DNA of 15,376 bases from Candidatus Cloacimonadota bacterium (GCA_030592835.1 JAUVIJ010000017.1:1-15376), one strand, 5' to 3'. Shown: positions 6,917-15,376, numbered from the stretch's first letter. Notes: generated from the letters alone by a model not told the origin. Numbers and translations are program-made.

Positions 6917-8548
6917 TTACTTATATTCAATATACCAATTGTTATCTATAGATAAATTTATCAGTTTTTCCCGAATCATGTGTTCGATAAGAAGTTGAGG
7001 AATGGTTTTTTTCGACTTGAAGATTATCGAAGCTGGTAAAGCCTTTATCGCAAGTAGATGTCCTCCACCTCCCAGAGCACGAAAATTATTAACCGCAACT
7101 TTGTAGCGTTTGCCATCCTCAATTTCATTTCCGCTTTTCAAAAAGATAATCTCTTCAATCCTGCTGCCTGGTTTCTGACGCAAATTCAGTGTGTAAGAAA
7201 TGCCTTCTGCTATATCGAAATTATATCCGGCAATTTCAGGATCGATCAGGATGGAATCTATTGAAGTCCTGTAATACCGGGAGGAAAATTCCAGATACTC
7301 TCGTATCTCCCTGCCAGTCAATTCGATAACGTAAAGATAATTATCATAAGGATATAAAGCCAGAATATTTTTGTAGCTGATTATTCCGGGTTCAAATGTC
7401 AGGTTGGTATTAAAACAACTTGTGAATGAGATATCTGCTCCGGTTTCGGCTAATTGAAAGTTGTTTATAAGTTCCATTAATTCAGTGTCTTGTATGCGTG
7501 AATGTTCGGTTGATAAGCGAGTCTTAGTTTCGCATATCGGTTTTCGAATATAATCTAGTACTTCCTGATGCTGAACTCTGAATCGGGATGCCATCTCAAG
7601 ATCCGGTTCCATGTTTTTGACAGGTTCCAGCCAGGCTCTTTTTGATAATAATTGAAAAAAATCTTGGGATTTCTCGTAAACAATTTCTATTACGCCGAGA
7701 TTTCTACCTCTGGAACCGGAGTTTATCAGAATTGGTTCCTTATCATCCTCTATGGATAATGTATCACTGATAAAAAGTCGGTGAGAATGTCCACCCAGGA
7801 TAACATCGAATCCGGGAACATGCTCTGCAACTAACCCTGATGAATTATCCGGTGGCAGGTTTAAAGCCTGATTGACAGCAAATTCCTGGTTTTTATCAAA
7901 ACCGGAATGGAATAAGCCGATGCAGATATCAGATTCTGCTGTTAATTTCTGAACAAGATCATCTGCTGTCTCTACCATATCTTCCCAGGTAATTCCCGGA
8001 TACTTCTCAGGTTCGATCCATTTAGGGATACCGGGAGTAGTTAATCCCATAACACCCACATTGATATCGTCAAAACTGATAACCGTATAAGGCTCGAAAT
8101 ATGATGAACCATCGGAAAGACAACTGTTAGCTGCCAGCCAGGGGAAATCTGAGATATTCATCAGGCTTTTACAATTATCCAGACCCAGTTCAACTTCATG
8201 ATTACCAACCGTAAAAGCATCGTATTCCATATAATTGAAGGCAGCTATAAGAGGGTGAGGTCTCGCTTGTATAATTTTATTGTAGTAATCTGAAAAAGCA
8301 GTACCCTGCAGCAGGTCACCACCGTCCAGCAATAAAACATTTCTGTAGTTGTCCCTGTAATAGTTCACTCTCGAATTGATCCTGATCAAACCTTGCTCGT
8401 TTGCAGTATCAGTTATATAATCGTAAGGGAACAGGTTTCCATGAATGTCTGTAGTATGTAATATGATAAGAGTATCGGGGCTGTTAGATCCATTAAGGAA
8501 CAAAACCAGATTTATTATTATAAATAAGAGTATATATCTTGATTTCAT
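6917..8548 (-). CDS. Exported 2',3'-cyclic-nucleotide 2'-phosphodiesterase / nucleotidase (CpdB/UshA family)
   Basis: This 543-residue protein starts with a Sec signal peptide (about 1-20, no lipobox Cys), so it should act outside the cytoplasm. Residues 25-260 are a calcineurin-type metallophosphoesterase: DIHG (34-37), DGGD (75-78), GNHE (115-118), HSG (214-216) and GGHSH (252-256) supply the two-metal site. Residues about 340-510 are the nucleotide-binding 5'-nucleotidase C-terminal domain, with YPYDN (399-403) and NNFRALGGGGH (487-497). The N-x-R-x-x-G-G-G pattern is closer to CpdB/YfkN phosphodiesterase-nucleotidases than to UshA, so I favour activity on 2',3'-cyclic and 3'-nucleotides, though 5'-nucleotides or NAD are possible. 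It sits 138 bp upstream of nadC on the same strand. The ATG has no clear ribosome binding site. Confidence 0.9.
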   Translation of the reverse strand: MKSRYILLFIIINLVLFLNGSNSPDTLIILHTTDIHGNLFPYDYITDTANEQGLIRINSRVNYYRDNYRNVLLLDGGDLLQGTAFSDYYNKIIQARPHPLIAAFNYMEYDAFTVGNHEVELGLDNCKSLMNISDFPWLAANSCLSDGSSYFEPYTVISFDDINVGVMGLTTPGIPKWIEPEKYPGITWEDMVETADDLVQKLTAESDICIGLFHSGFDKNQEFAVNQALNLPPDNSSGLVAEHVPGFDVILGGHSHRLFISDTLSIEDDKEPILINSGSRGRNLGVIEIVYEKSQDFFQLLSKRAWLEPVKNMEPDLEMASRFRVQHQEVLDYIRKPICETKTRLSTEHSRIQDTELMELINNFQLAETGADISFTSCFNTNLTFEPGIISYKNILALYPYDNYLYVIELTGREIREYLEFSSRYYRTSIDSILIDPEIAGYNFDIAEGISYTLNLRQKPGSRIEEIIFLKSGNEIEDGKRYKVAVNNFRALGGGGHLLAIKALPASIIFKSKKTIPQLLIEHMIREKLINLSIDNNWYIEYK

Positions 8549-8694
8549 AATTTAGTGGATAATCTGTTTAATTACAGTTTCAATTTTTTCAAAAAGCTTT
8601 TCCCAACTGAATGACTCGATTTTATCCATTAGATAATTCCCATTTTTCCGGGATGTTAGGCAATAGTATGAAGAATTCTCATCTGATTTGTTTG
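8549..8694 (-). other. 146-bp spacer between chaperone and nucleotidase genes
   Basis: There is no gene here. A short inverted repeat ATCTGA / TCAGAT (8681-8686 and 8695-8700) straddles the chaperone stop codon, with an 8-nt loop. It has no T-tract, so it is at best a weak 3' hairpin. The nucleotidase promoter may lie in this spacer, but I cannot point to one. Confidence 0.35.
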
Positions 8695-11367
8695 TCAGAT
8701 CCTGATCTTGATCTCGTTCCTGGATTTCATTTGCTCAAGCCAGAGTTGATAACGGTATTGAAGTATATTTTCCCGATAACGAGTTTTATCTCTCTGGAAA
8801 TCCGTGTAACTGACCTTTTTAATGCTGTTAACAAGATAGAACATCAACTTTTCTTCCGACAGGTTGATGACAGGACTGTAATAACCTTCTTCTCGTTTGC
8901 TGATATCATTCATTATCAATTCGCTAAGGTCGGGACCAAAGATCTGGCTTTCCAGATCCTGATCAAAAGCTCTATGCAAACCACTCTGGAAATATAAGAG
9001 TGAATCCGGATCTCTACCGGCTTTGATCAGGTCTCTTAAATGTTCAGCATATTTTTTAGCAGTCTTATATCTGTTTTTACCAGCCATCATATCCTTGATC
9101 TTAGGCAAAGCTTCATCAATTTCCATTTTGCGGGAATATACTCTTTTCGTTAAATAAATAACTGTGTAACCATTTTCGATTTCAATTATACGACTGAATT
9201 TTTCATTCTTCCAGATCCGAAGCAGATCATTCCGATAATCCCCCAGTTTACCAAGGATTTCAAACTCGTTGTTTACCGGAAGAAATGATGTCTGAAAGCG
9301 CTGTTCTTTGGTCGTGAACTCGAAACTCTGGGAATAATACCGAGTTGAATCAAACAGGGTTTGGGCTTTTGCATAAGCGATGCTATCAGCTAATTCATAC
9401 TTGAATTTATAGGTTATTTCAGCTTCTACATCATAGAAATTCCTCAATCCGGCAGGGAAATTCTTGATTTTGTAGATGATCAGGTAACCATTTCTATAAG
9501 GTATTATATCAGAATAATTACGTGCAGGTTGTTTTTCTATGTTCTTCCTGAGTTCAGTCGGGAAATCAGTATAATAGATCTCTTTGTTTCGGGGAAGATT
9601 GATATCGTTTCCAAAGCAATATTGAACGAGTTCAAGATCTGTATTATTATTTAGAAGTTCCAGGGCAGTAAGTGCCAGATCCTGATCTTTGGTGAAAAAA
9701 TAATCAAGGATAACAGCTGCTTCCCGGTAAAAACTATTGATGTTATTAGTGTAAAAATCATGCATTTTCACTGGAGATACATACACGGAATCAATATTGA
9801 TCTCGAAAATACCACCGCTGAGCTGAAGACTGTCCGGAGTAATGAAATCTTTCTTATGTTCCTCGTAATAAGCAGTAAAATCACTGTTTTGCAGTTGATC
9901 CAGATAGATAAGGTCATGAATGTCTGATTCTATATCCTTGAAATTTGGGATGAACTCGGGAAACAGAGTTGTAACATTATAGAAATATGTTCTTTTTTCT
10001 TCTTTAATGAATCCGAAATTATTACCTTTGTTGATCAGGGCAGCTATCTTGCTGTCTACAACTTCATCATTTTTGAATTTTTCCAGGTAGATTATCTGAT
10101 TATAATACTCCAGGTTGTTCTCCCTGCAGATATTATCAAGTTCATGATCCTGATGACGATTTTCTTCCAGGATCTTCTTGAGTTCCTTTTCGTATTTTTC
10201 CTTTTGCTGAGAAAAAATATACCATGGACTATTGATCACGATTTTCTTCACTACTGCTGCAGAAATGATAAAATCATCTATATTATCGATGAAATATCTT
10301 CTATAATCCCGGGAATAGCGTTCACTTTTTTCATAACTTACATATTCATCCCAGACCTTATCTTTTATCTCTGACAGGTCAGAGATACGGGGCTCCCTGA
10401 TCTCGAGCAGGTGAAGAACAAGATAACCAATATCGATTTCGACAGGTTGGGAAATTTCATTCTTCCTGGTTTTTATCGCTGTTTCAATAACAACATGGCT
10501 TAATTTACCTAAAACGGTTGCTGAAGATATTAACGGAGTGGCTATGATATCATAGGGAATTTGCTGATTGTTACTCCAGAGACTGGATATTTCTACAGCT
10601 CTTTCAAAGGATCGTTTGTTGATTTCTCTAATGATAAATTCCGTTTTCAAACTGTCTGTAGCAACATCTACATTTTCTGAATCACTTACTGCAATTGTAC
10701 TGAAAAGGTTATTATAATAAAGTTCAGCTTCTTCCTGAAATTCGGCAAAGGGTATAATAAAGAACTCAAATCTGATTTTCTGGTCTGCTTTGAAATTACG
10801 TTTATGGTTTTTATAGTAATCCATTGCTGCTGCGGATGTAAAATCCTCGTTCACATTGGCTTTATTAACATCGATAACAGCGTAACTCAGATCTATCCTT
10901 GTGTTTTCTTTTATATAATTCTGAAGCAGTTCTTCATCACTGATGAACAATGATCTGTGGACAAGATCCTCGGTCTTTGCGATCAGGAGTGCATGGTTCA
11001 TTTCTTCAAGAATTTTTCTTCCTGTATCAGTCCCTTTGAAGTCTGCATATTTATTATAATCAAAAAGAGCATTGGTTATGAATTTAGAATGGCTTCCTAA
11101 TTCCTTGATAAAAAAGGCGTCGAGTTCATCATCATCGATTGTAATATTCTCCTGCTTGGCATAGATAAGTAAAAGCTGTTCTTCAATAAGTTTGTTAAGG
11201 GCAAGTTTCCTTATCTGAGACAGAGATAGATCCTGCCGGTCATTGTATTCCTCCATCGTCTCGGATAGCATAGCATAAGTTATTTTATGTGATCCTACAG
11301 TTGCTACCGTACTCGCACTAAGAGAAACAATACCTAGTAAGATCATCAATATAAAGATTTTTCTCAT
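8695..11367 (-). CDS. Periplasmic SurA/PpiD-like chaperone with degenerate parvulin-like repeats
   Basis: The 890-residue product starts with a signal peptide (1-18) followed by VATVGSHKITYAMLSETM, the opening of the SurA/PpiD N-terminal chaperone domain, whose helices run to about 160 (LNKLIEEQLLLIYAKQENI, 58-76). Residues 178-345 form a first parvulin-like unit ending in IGYLVLHLLEIREPRISDL then EIKDKV. Similar ends recur at about 459-488, 626-656, 732-760 and 839-872 (a hydrophobic strand, a turn, then a charged helix), so the protein seems to hold about five decayed parvulin folds. Catalytic peptidyl-prolyl isomerase residues are not evident, so I infer a holdase/folding chaperone for envelope proteins rather than an enzyme. 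The ATG has GGAG 4 nt upstream. It is divergent from the tricorn-like protease. Domain naming is from motif resemblance only. Confidence 0.78.
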   Translation of the reverse strand: MRKIFILMILLGIVSLSASTVATVGSHKITYAMLSETMEEYNDRQDLSLSQIRKLALNKLIEEQLLLIYAKQENITIDDDELDAFFIKELGSHSKFITNALFDYNKYADFKGTDTGRKILEEMNHALLIAKTEDLVHRSLFISDEELLQNYIKENTRIDLSYAVIDVNKANVNEDFTSAAAMDYYKNHKRNFKADQKIRFEFFIIPFAEFQEEAELYYNNLFSTIAVSDSENVDVATDSLKTEFIIREINKRSFERAVEISSLWSNNQQIPYDIIATPLISSATVLGKLSHVVIETAIKTRKNEISQPVEIDIGYLVLHLLEIREPRISDLSEIKDKVWDEYVSYEKSERYSRDYRRYFIDNIDDFIISAAVVKKIVINSPWYIFSQQKEKYEKELKKILEENRHQDHELDNICRENNLEYYNQIIYLEKFKNDEVVDSKIAALINKGNNFGFIKEEKRTYFYNVTTLFPEFIPNFKDIESDIHDLIYLDQLQNSDFTAYYEEHKKDFITPDSLQLSGGIFEINIDSVYVSPVKMHDFYTNNINSFYREAAVILDYFFTKDQDLALTALELLNNNTDLELVQYCFGNDINLPRNKEIYYTDFPTELRKNIEKQPARNYSDIIPYRNGYLIIYKIKNFPAGLRNFYDVEAEITYKFKYELADSIAYAKAQTLFDSTRYYSQSFEFTTKEQRFQTSFLPVNNEFEILGKLGDYRNDLLRIWKNEKFSRIIEIENGYTVIYLTKRVYSRKMEIDEALPKIKDMMAGKNRYKTAKKYAEHLRDLIKAGRDPDSLLYFQSGLHRAFDQDLESQIFGPDLSELIMNDISKREEGYYSPVINLSEEKLMFYLVNSIKKVSYTDFQRDKTRYRENILQYRYQLWLEQMKSRNEIKIRI

Positions 11368-11774
11368 ATAACTCCGGTCCTTAATTTTTTACTCTACGGG
11401 TTCTGCAAAATAAGATAATCTAACTCACCCTCCCGTCTTCGTTCAAGCAAATTGGAACTACGAACAGGCAAGCATTCCCTCTCCGGCAGCTGACGGAGGG
11501 ATGATTTCAATTCCCCGTCTCTCAGCAAGAGAAGGGGTTAGGTTTATTAGGGCGTAGCTTTAGCGTAGACTGAGGATGAGTTGAATTAAGGATTTCTCCA
11601 AATATCTCTTCATTTTCAATTATACCCTATTATGCAGAACTCATTAATTTTTTACTCTTAACGTAATACTTTTAAATATGATGAAAATCGAGCAAGATAT
11701 TTATTAATCTATAAAAACTTTACAAACTTCATGAAAATAGAAATTTTTACTGGAGAAAAAATAAGGGAATAATA
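11368..11774. other. 407-bp divergent intergenic region
   Basis: This region separates two divergently transcribed envelope-protein genes and must hold both promoters. The left part contains the hairpin-rich inverted-repeat element (11422-11582). Its base composition is clearly richer in G and C than the AT-rich 190 bases that follow and lead into the protease gene. I found no credible ORF and no clear -35/-10 pair in the AT-rich part. Confidence 0.6.
11422..11582. repeat. 161-bp element with terminal inverted repeats and internal hairpins (MITE-like)
   Basis: AACTCACCCTC (11422-11432) and GAGGATGAGTT (11572-11582) are reverse complements at 10 of 11 positions. Between them lie three imperfect hairpins: 11438-11464 (TTCG-TTC against GAA-CGAA, with a 3-nt bulge), 11477-11500 (CCC-TCCG-CAG against CTG-CGGA-GGG) and 11513-11537 (CCCC-G-TCTCT, loop CAGCA, AGAGA-A-GGGG). 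GCGTAG occurs twice near the right end. There is no coding capacity. No convincing target-site duplication is visible in the flanks. A non-autonomous mobile repeat is the best reading; a structured regulatory leader is the alternative. Confidence 0.5.
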
Positions 11775-14700
11775 ATGAAAACAATTTTTTTTCTTTTCTT
11801 CAGTTTCATAATTATCGGTCTGATGTCTCTGGAACCACATTTTATGAATGATCCTGCGATCTCACCCGATGGGGAACAGCTATGTTTTTCCTATCTTGAT
11901 GACCTCTGGTCGGTCGCTTCTGCCGGAGGTGTTGCATCCAGGTTGACCTCCACTGCAGGTAAAGACTGGAATCCGGTTTTTTCCCCTAGCGGCAAACATC
12001 TTGCTTTTAACTCCGATCGTGACGGTTGGACGGCGATTTATCTAATTGAATTTTCTAGTTTTCTGACTCAACCCGTATCCAAAGAAGGATTTCTTCTTCT
12101 GGATTGGTTTCCCGACGGCAAGAGTATGCTTGTCACTAGAGGAGAACCAGGCTTCAGATCAAAATTCTATCGGCTTCAACTCAATGGAGAGTATCAGGAA
12201 ATTACAGCTTTCGGTAGTAATAATGCAACAGTAAACAAGAAAGGGGACAAGATCCTTTTCGATCGTGGTGGACTTATTTACCGGGAATCATATCAGGGCA
12301 GTTTCAACGGGGAACTCTGGGAATATAATATCGGAGAAAAAGAGTTTATCAGGCTCACTAGAACAGATCTGACGGAACAATATCCCTGCTATTCCAGGGA
12401 TAACAGCGCAATATATTTTTCCGCATCCGATGGAGATAATTTTCAGTTATACCGCGTCATGGAGAGAGATTTCTCAAAAACTGAAAAATTGACCAACTTT
12501 CCGGAATGGTCTGTTCGGGATCTCAGTATTTCAAAGGAAAAAGACAAGATCGCTTTTGTCTTATTCGATGAACTCTGGATCTATGAAGAGGATAATCAAA
12601 AATCAAAGAAAATTGAGATAGAAATAAACGAAAATCTGCTGACACATCAACCGCGTAGGGAAGATGTTAAATACAAAGCAGATAAGTTTGCGGTTTCTCC
12701 ATCAGGTGACTGGATTGCTTTTTCCTATAAATTTGATCTTTTTGCAATTCCGGAAAAAGGTGGAGATGTTATCCGGATTACTTCCGATCAGAAAGGCATA
12801 TCGGATCTGCAGATCCTGAGTGACAATAGAACCATTATTTTCACCGGTTATCGTAAAGGTTTACCACAACTTTTCCGGGTCAATATAGAAGATCCGGATA
12901 ATATTGAATACATAAAATGGTCAAAAGACAAGTATATAAACTGGATAAAAGCTTCCCAGAATAGGGTTTTTATTAAATATTCTGATGAGGAAGGCAATTC
13001 CAGGATCGCTTTTGCCGACAGCAGTTGTAGTAAAATCAGAGATCTGGTTGAAGACAAATATATACGGAATGAATTAAATCTCAGTCCTGATGGGAAATAT
13101 ATTGCTTATAATGAGATACGTCCGGGTGCATGGACAAGCCATATAAACCTGCATGACATCGATGATGATATTGCCCGGATAGCCTACAGCAGTGATGAAC
13201 GTCTGGAAAATATCTTCTGGGGAAAGGATTATAAATCTCTCTTCTTTACCAGAGATGATGAGATCTATCGTCAGGATCTCCTTGCTAAAGAGGATTTTTA
13301 CCGGGAAGAAAATCACTGGCAGGAAATATTAAGCGGTGAAATCACAAAAAAAACAAAGCCGGATTCAACAGTCATCGATTTTGAAGATCTGGGAGTGAGG
13401 GTTGAGAAAATATTATCCCGATCGGGAAATAATGTTGTTGTACATGTTCTGAACGATTCCATTTTCTATTTTCTGAACACTTTTGAAAAAAAATACACAT
13501 TAAGAAAATCAGATTATTTTGGTAAAAGCGATAAAAGCGTTTTCACTTTTTCAGATGAACCTGAAAGTATTAAATTCGATGAGATTAATAAATGCTTTTA
13601 TTATATTGAAAATGAAAAACTGAAAAAATTGATTCCGAACAGTAGAACAACTGAGTTGATCGAGATTGATTTCAAATATGTTTATGATTCTCACCAGCTT
13701 AACAAAGATATTTTTGACCAGGTCTGGCTGGAATTTGGTCACGGTTTTTATGATCCCGAGATGCATGGTATCGACTGGAAGAGAATTTACAATAAATATT
13801 CCGGTTACCTCGATCATGTTTTCCGGTCCAACGAATTGAAATTGATCATTTCAGAAATGATCGGGGAGGTCAATGCATCCCACACTGGATTTTATCCACG
13901 TAAGGATAATGAACTTTCTACTTATTCCCCTGCTTTTTGTGGATTTGTCCTGGATGATAAAATCTTCCCGGATCAGGGTTTCTATATCAAAGACGTTTAC
14001 AGAAAATCAAAACTGGTTCAGGTTTATAATATTGAGCCAGGTGATGTTCTATTGCAGGTCAATAACGAGCCGGTAGGAGTTGGATTACCATTTTATCCCC
14101 AATTTATTGATCTAATTGGAGAAAAGATAAAACTGGAAATAGAGAGTGAAGACAGTCTTAAAACGATTTCGGTTGAGGGTTTTAACAAACGAAATAATAA
14201 CAGATTATATTATGATCATTGGGTTTATGAAAGAGGAGAGAAAGTAGAGGAGCTGTCCCATAGTAAAATCGGGTATCTGCATATTCGATCCATGTCCAAT
14301 TCCAATTATGATAAATTCCTTCAGGATCTGTTCGCGGAGAATTACGACAAAGATGCCTTGATCATAGATGTTCGTAATAACGGTGGTGGTTACATCCATG
14401 ATAAACTGATAGAAGTTCTGACTAAAAAACCCTATGCAAAGGTTACCAGAAGATATAATAACGGAATCGAGTTGAAATCGCCCTCGAAACTCTGGGATAA
14501 ACCGATTGTTTTGCTGATTAACGAATATTCATTCTCGGATGCGGAGATCTTTCCTTATGTATTCAGACATTATGATCTGGGGAAGATCATCGGAGTTCAG
14601 ACCAGCGGTTCTGTAATTGGGACGGGACACCATTATTTCATGGATGGATCAAGTATGAGAATGCCTCGGAACGGATGGTTCACAATCGATGGAATCAACC

Positions 14701-14822
14701 TGGAAGGAAATGGAGTAGAACCTGATATTGTTGTTATACCTTCACCCGAAGATCTGATAAATGATAATGATGTTCAACTTCAGAGAGCTGTGGAGGAATT
14801 ATTAAAGGAACTGAGCGATTAA
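11775..14822 (+). CDS. Exported tricorn-type protease (beta-propellers, PDZ, S41 serine peptidase)
   Basis: The 1015-residue protein has a signal peptide (1-18), so unlike the cytosolic archaeal tricorn it should work outside the cytoplasm. Residues about 20-290 and 300-630 are two WD40/TolB-like beta-propellers with repeated SPDG-type turns (ISPDGEQLCF 29-38, FSPSGKHLAF 69-78, VSPSGDWIAF 307-316, LSPDGKYIAY 436-445). A helical segment follows (about 640-710) with Ser702-His703 in GEVNASHTG, then a PDZ domain (about 715-800) with EPGDVLLQVN, then the S41 domain (830-1010) with DVRNNGGG (865-872) and YSFSDAEIF (918-926). By analogy with tricorn (S745, H746, S965, D966), the nucleophile is Ser921, the general base His703 and Asp922 forms the oxyanion hole. 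Glu977 or Glu982 near EGNGVEPD may match tricorn E1023. All catalytic parts look intact. AAGGGA 7 nt upstream supports the ATG. Confidence 0.93.
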   Translation: MKTIFFLFFSFIIIGLMSLEPHFMNDPAISPDGEQLCFSYLDDLWSVASAGGVASRLTSTAGKDWNPVFSPSGKHLAFNSDRDGWTAIYLIEFSSFLTQPVSKEGFLLLDWFPDGKSMLVTRGEPGFRSKFYRLQLNGEYQEITAFGSNNATVNKKGDKILFDRGGLIYRESYQGSFNGELWEYNIGEKEFIRLTRTDLTEQYPCYSRDNSAIYFSASDGDNFQLYRVMERDFSKTEKLTNFPEWSVRDLSISKEKDKIAFVLFDELWIYEEDNQKSKKIEIEINENLLTHQPRREDVKYKADKFAVSPSGDWIAFSYKFDLFAIPEKGGDVIRITSDQKGISDLQILSDNRTIIFTGYRKGLPQLFRVNIEDPDNIEYIKWSKDKYINWIKASQNRVFIKYSDEEGNSRIAFADSSCSKIRDLVEDKYIRNELNLSPDGKYIAYNEIRPGAWTSHINLHDIDDDIARIAYSSDERLENIFWGKDYKSLFFTRDDEIYRQDLLAKEDFYREENHWQEILSGEITKKTKPDSTVIDFEDLGVRVEKILSRSGNNVVVHVLNDSIFYFLNTFEKKYTLRKSDYFGKSDKSVFTFSDEPESIKFDEINKCFYYIENEKLKKLIPNSRTTELIEIDFKYVYDSHQLNKDIFDQVWLEFGHGFYDPEMHGIDWKRIYNKYSGYLDHVFRSNELKLIISEMIGEVNASHTGFYPRKDNELSTYSPAFCGFVLDDKIFPDQGFYIKDVYRKSKLVQVYNIEPGDVLLQVNNEPVGVGLPFYPQFIDLIGEKIKLEIESEDSLKTISVEGFNKRNNNRLYYDHWVYERGEKVEELSHSKIGYLHIRSMSNSNYDKFLQDLFAENYDKDALIIDVRNNGGGYIHDKLIEVLTKKPYAKVTRRYNNGIELKSPSKLWDKPIVLLINEYSFSDAEIFPYVFRHYDLGKIIGVQTSGSVIGTGHHYFMDGSSMRMPRNGWFTIDGINLEGNGVEPDIVVIPSPEDLINDNDVQLQRAVEELLKELSD

Positions 14823-14901
14823 GGACTTGATAAAATATTTAATCCGAGAATCTCTTTGTATTTAGCATGAGTGGGCTTCAGATATGAAATATGGATTTTT
14901 C

Positions 14902-14956
14902 AGGGTTGACTATCTGTTATAATCTCATAAACTTTTTTCTCGAAAAATACAACCCT
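14902..14956. other. Nested inverted repeat in the convergent gap (possible bidirectional terminator)
   Basis: AGGGTTG (14902-14908) and CAACCCT (14950-14956) are exact reverse complements. Between them TTTTTTC and GAAAAAT (about 14933-14948) form a second, A/T-only inverted repeat with a tiny loop. The structure lies in the 264-bp gap between two converging genes, where a terminator is expected, but the outer stem encloses a long loop and no clean GC stem with a T-tract is present. Confidence 0.25.
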
Positions 14957-15086
14957 AAAACCATATTACTTTTAAAGCGAAGTCTGATATGAATATTTCC
15001 GTTATATAATTTTTTTGTTACTTTTTAATGTGAAAATTGAATTATTGAAGACAGAATTTCATTACTGCTTCCAATATGTACTCAAA

Positions 15087-15376
15087 TTAGAAAGAATAAC
15101 CTAACATAATAGAAATCACACTATTTTTGACATCAACATCTTCTTCTGAATCTGGTATAGTAGATAATCCTAGATTATATCGACCATCTACAGAAATATT
15201 TCCGAAGTTTACTCCAGCACCAAAAACTAATCCAAAATCAGTAGATTTTACATCTAATCCAAGATCTTTCAGATCACCATCTTCAGATTGACCAACTACT
15301 TCAATTTCATACTTCGCATTTAAGTTAATACCTAATACAGGTCCAATAAAAATATTCGGTTTAACATTGTTTTCTA
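15087..15376 (-). CDS. Outer-membrane beta-barrel protein, C-terminal part (cut by window edge)
   Basis: The minus strand is open from the window edge to TAA at 15087-15089, giving the last 95 residues of a protein whose start lies beyond position 15376. The sequence alternates hydrophobic and polar residues in strand-length segments (IFIGPVLGINLNAKYEI, STDFGLVFGAGVNFGNISV, VISIMLGYSF) separated by acidic, glycine-rich loops, and ends in an aromatic GYSF. This is the pattern of small outer-membrane barrels (OMP_b-brl/PorT-like) with a C-terminal Phe for BAM recognition. Strand and loop sizes suggest the last four or so strands. It is noticeably richer in A and T than the other genes. The exact family and function are not identifiable from the fragment. 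Confidence 0.75.
   Translation of the reverse strand, partial: ENNVKPNIFIGPVLGINLNAKYEIEVVGQSEDGDLKDLGLDVKSTDFGLVFGAGVNFGNISVDGRYNLGLSTIPDSEEDVDVKNSVISIMLGYSF

Noticed and set aside
8681..8700. ATCTGA/TCAGAT inverted repeat as a terminator of the chaperone gene
   Set aside because: The stem is only 6 bp with an 8-nt loop, includes the stop codon, and no T-tract follows.
8611..8997. 128-codon open frame on the plus strand, partly in the spacer
   Set aside because: Most of it is antisense to the C-terminal part of the chaperone gene. It has no ribosome binding site or family resemblance.
1..15376. CRISPR array, prophage, toxin-antitoxin or defence island
   Set aside because: There are no regularly spaced repeats, integrase, transposase, phage structural genes or paired small toxin/antitoxin genes in the window.

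Overview
The window looks like a chromosomal segment of a low-GC (roughly 38-40% by eye) double-membrane bacterium. An outer-membrane barrel fragment, a SurA/PpiD-type periplasmic chaperone, an exported CpdB/UshA-type nucleotidase and an exported tricorn-like protease point to a diderm. The style (AT-rich, tight overlaps, tricorn-like protease) fits the wider FCB group, for example Cloacimonadota-like lineages, but no phylogenetic marker here settles that. I see no prophage, CRISPR array, toxin-antitoxin pair or other defence system.

Layout. Positions 1-346 are non-coding and hold palindromes and short degenerate repeats. A THUMP-domain RNA methyltransferase (347-1486, +) converges on tRNA-Phe(GAA) (1515-1590, -). 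From about 6778 down to 1666 the minus strand carries one tight gene series: nadC, nadA, nadB, a broken butyrate kinase gene, a HAD phosphatase/phosphomutase and a small membrane protein of unknown function. Further minus-strand genes upstream are a 2',3'-cyclic-nucleotide phosphodiesterase/nucleotidase (6917-8548) and an 890-residue SurA/PpiD-like chaperone (8695-11367). A 407-bp divergent intergenic region follows, with a 161-bp hairpin-rich element bounded by inverted repeats. It separates the chaperone from a 1015-residue exported tricorn-type protease (11775-14822, +). The window ends inside the C-terminal part of an outer-membrane beta-barrel protein (15087-15376, -), which converges on the protease gene.

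How the genes work together. NadB, NadA and NadC are the complete aspartate-to-nicotinate-mononucleotide route and overlap or nearly abut, so they are almost certainly one translationally coupled operon. The HAD protein and the small membrane protein trail the operon and are joined by 8-nt ATGATTAA overlaps. The same overlap joined the butyrate kinase gene to the HAD gene before the kinase decayed. The chaperone and the tricorn-like protease share a divergent promoter region and both act outside the cytoplasm, so a shared role in envelope protein quality control is a reasonable but unproven inference.

No clearly new multi-gene system is visible. The points most worth a second look are the butyrate kinase remnant (in-frame internal deletion plus an in-frame stop), the twin ATGATTAA junctions, the 161-bp inverted-repeat element, the palindromic region at the left edge, and the chaperone built from about five degenerate parvulin-like units.
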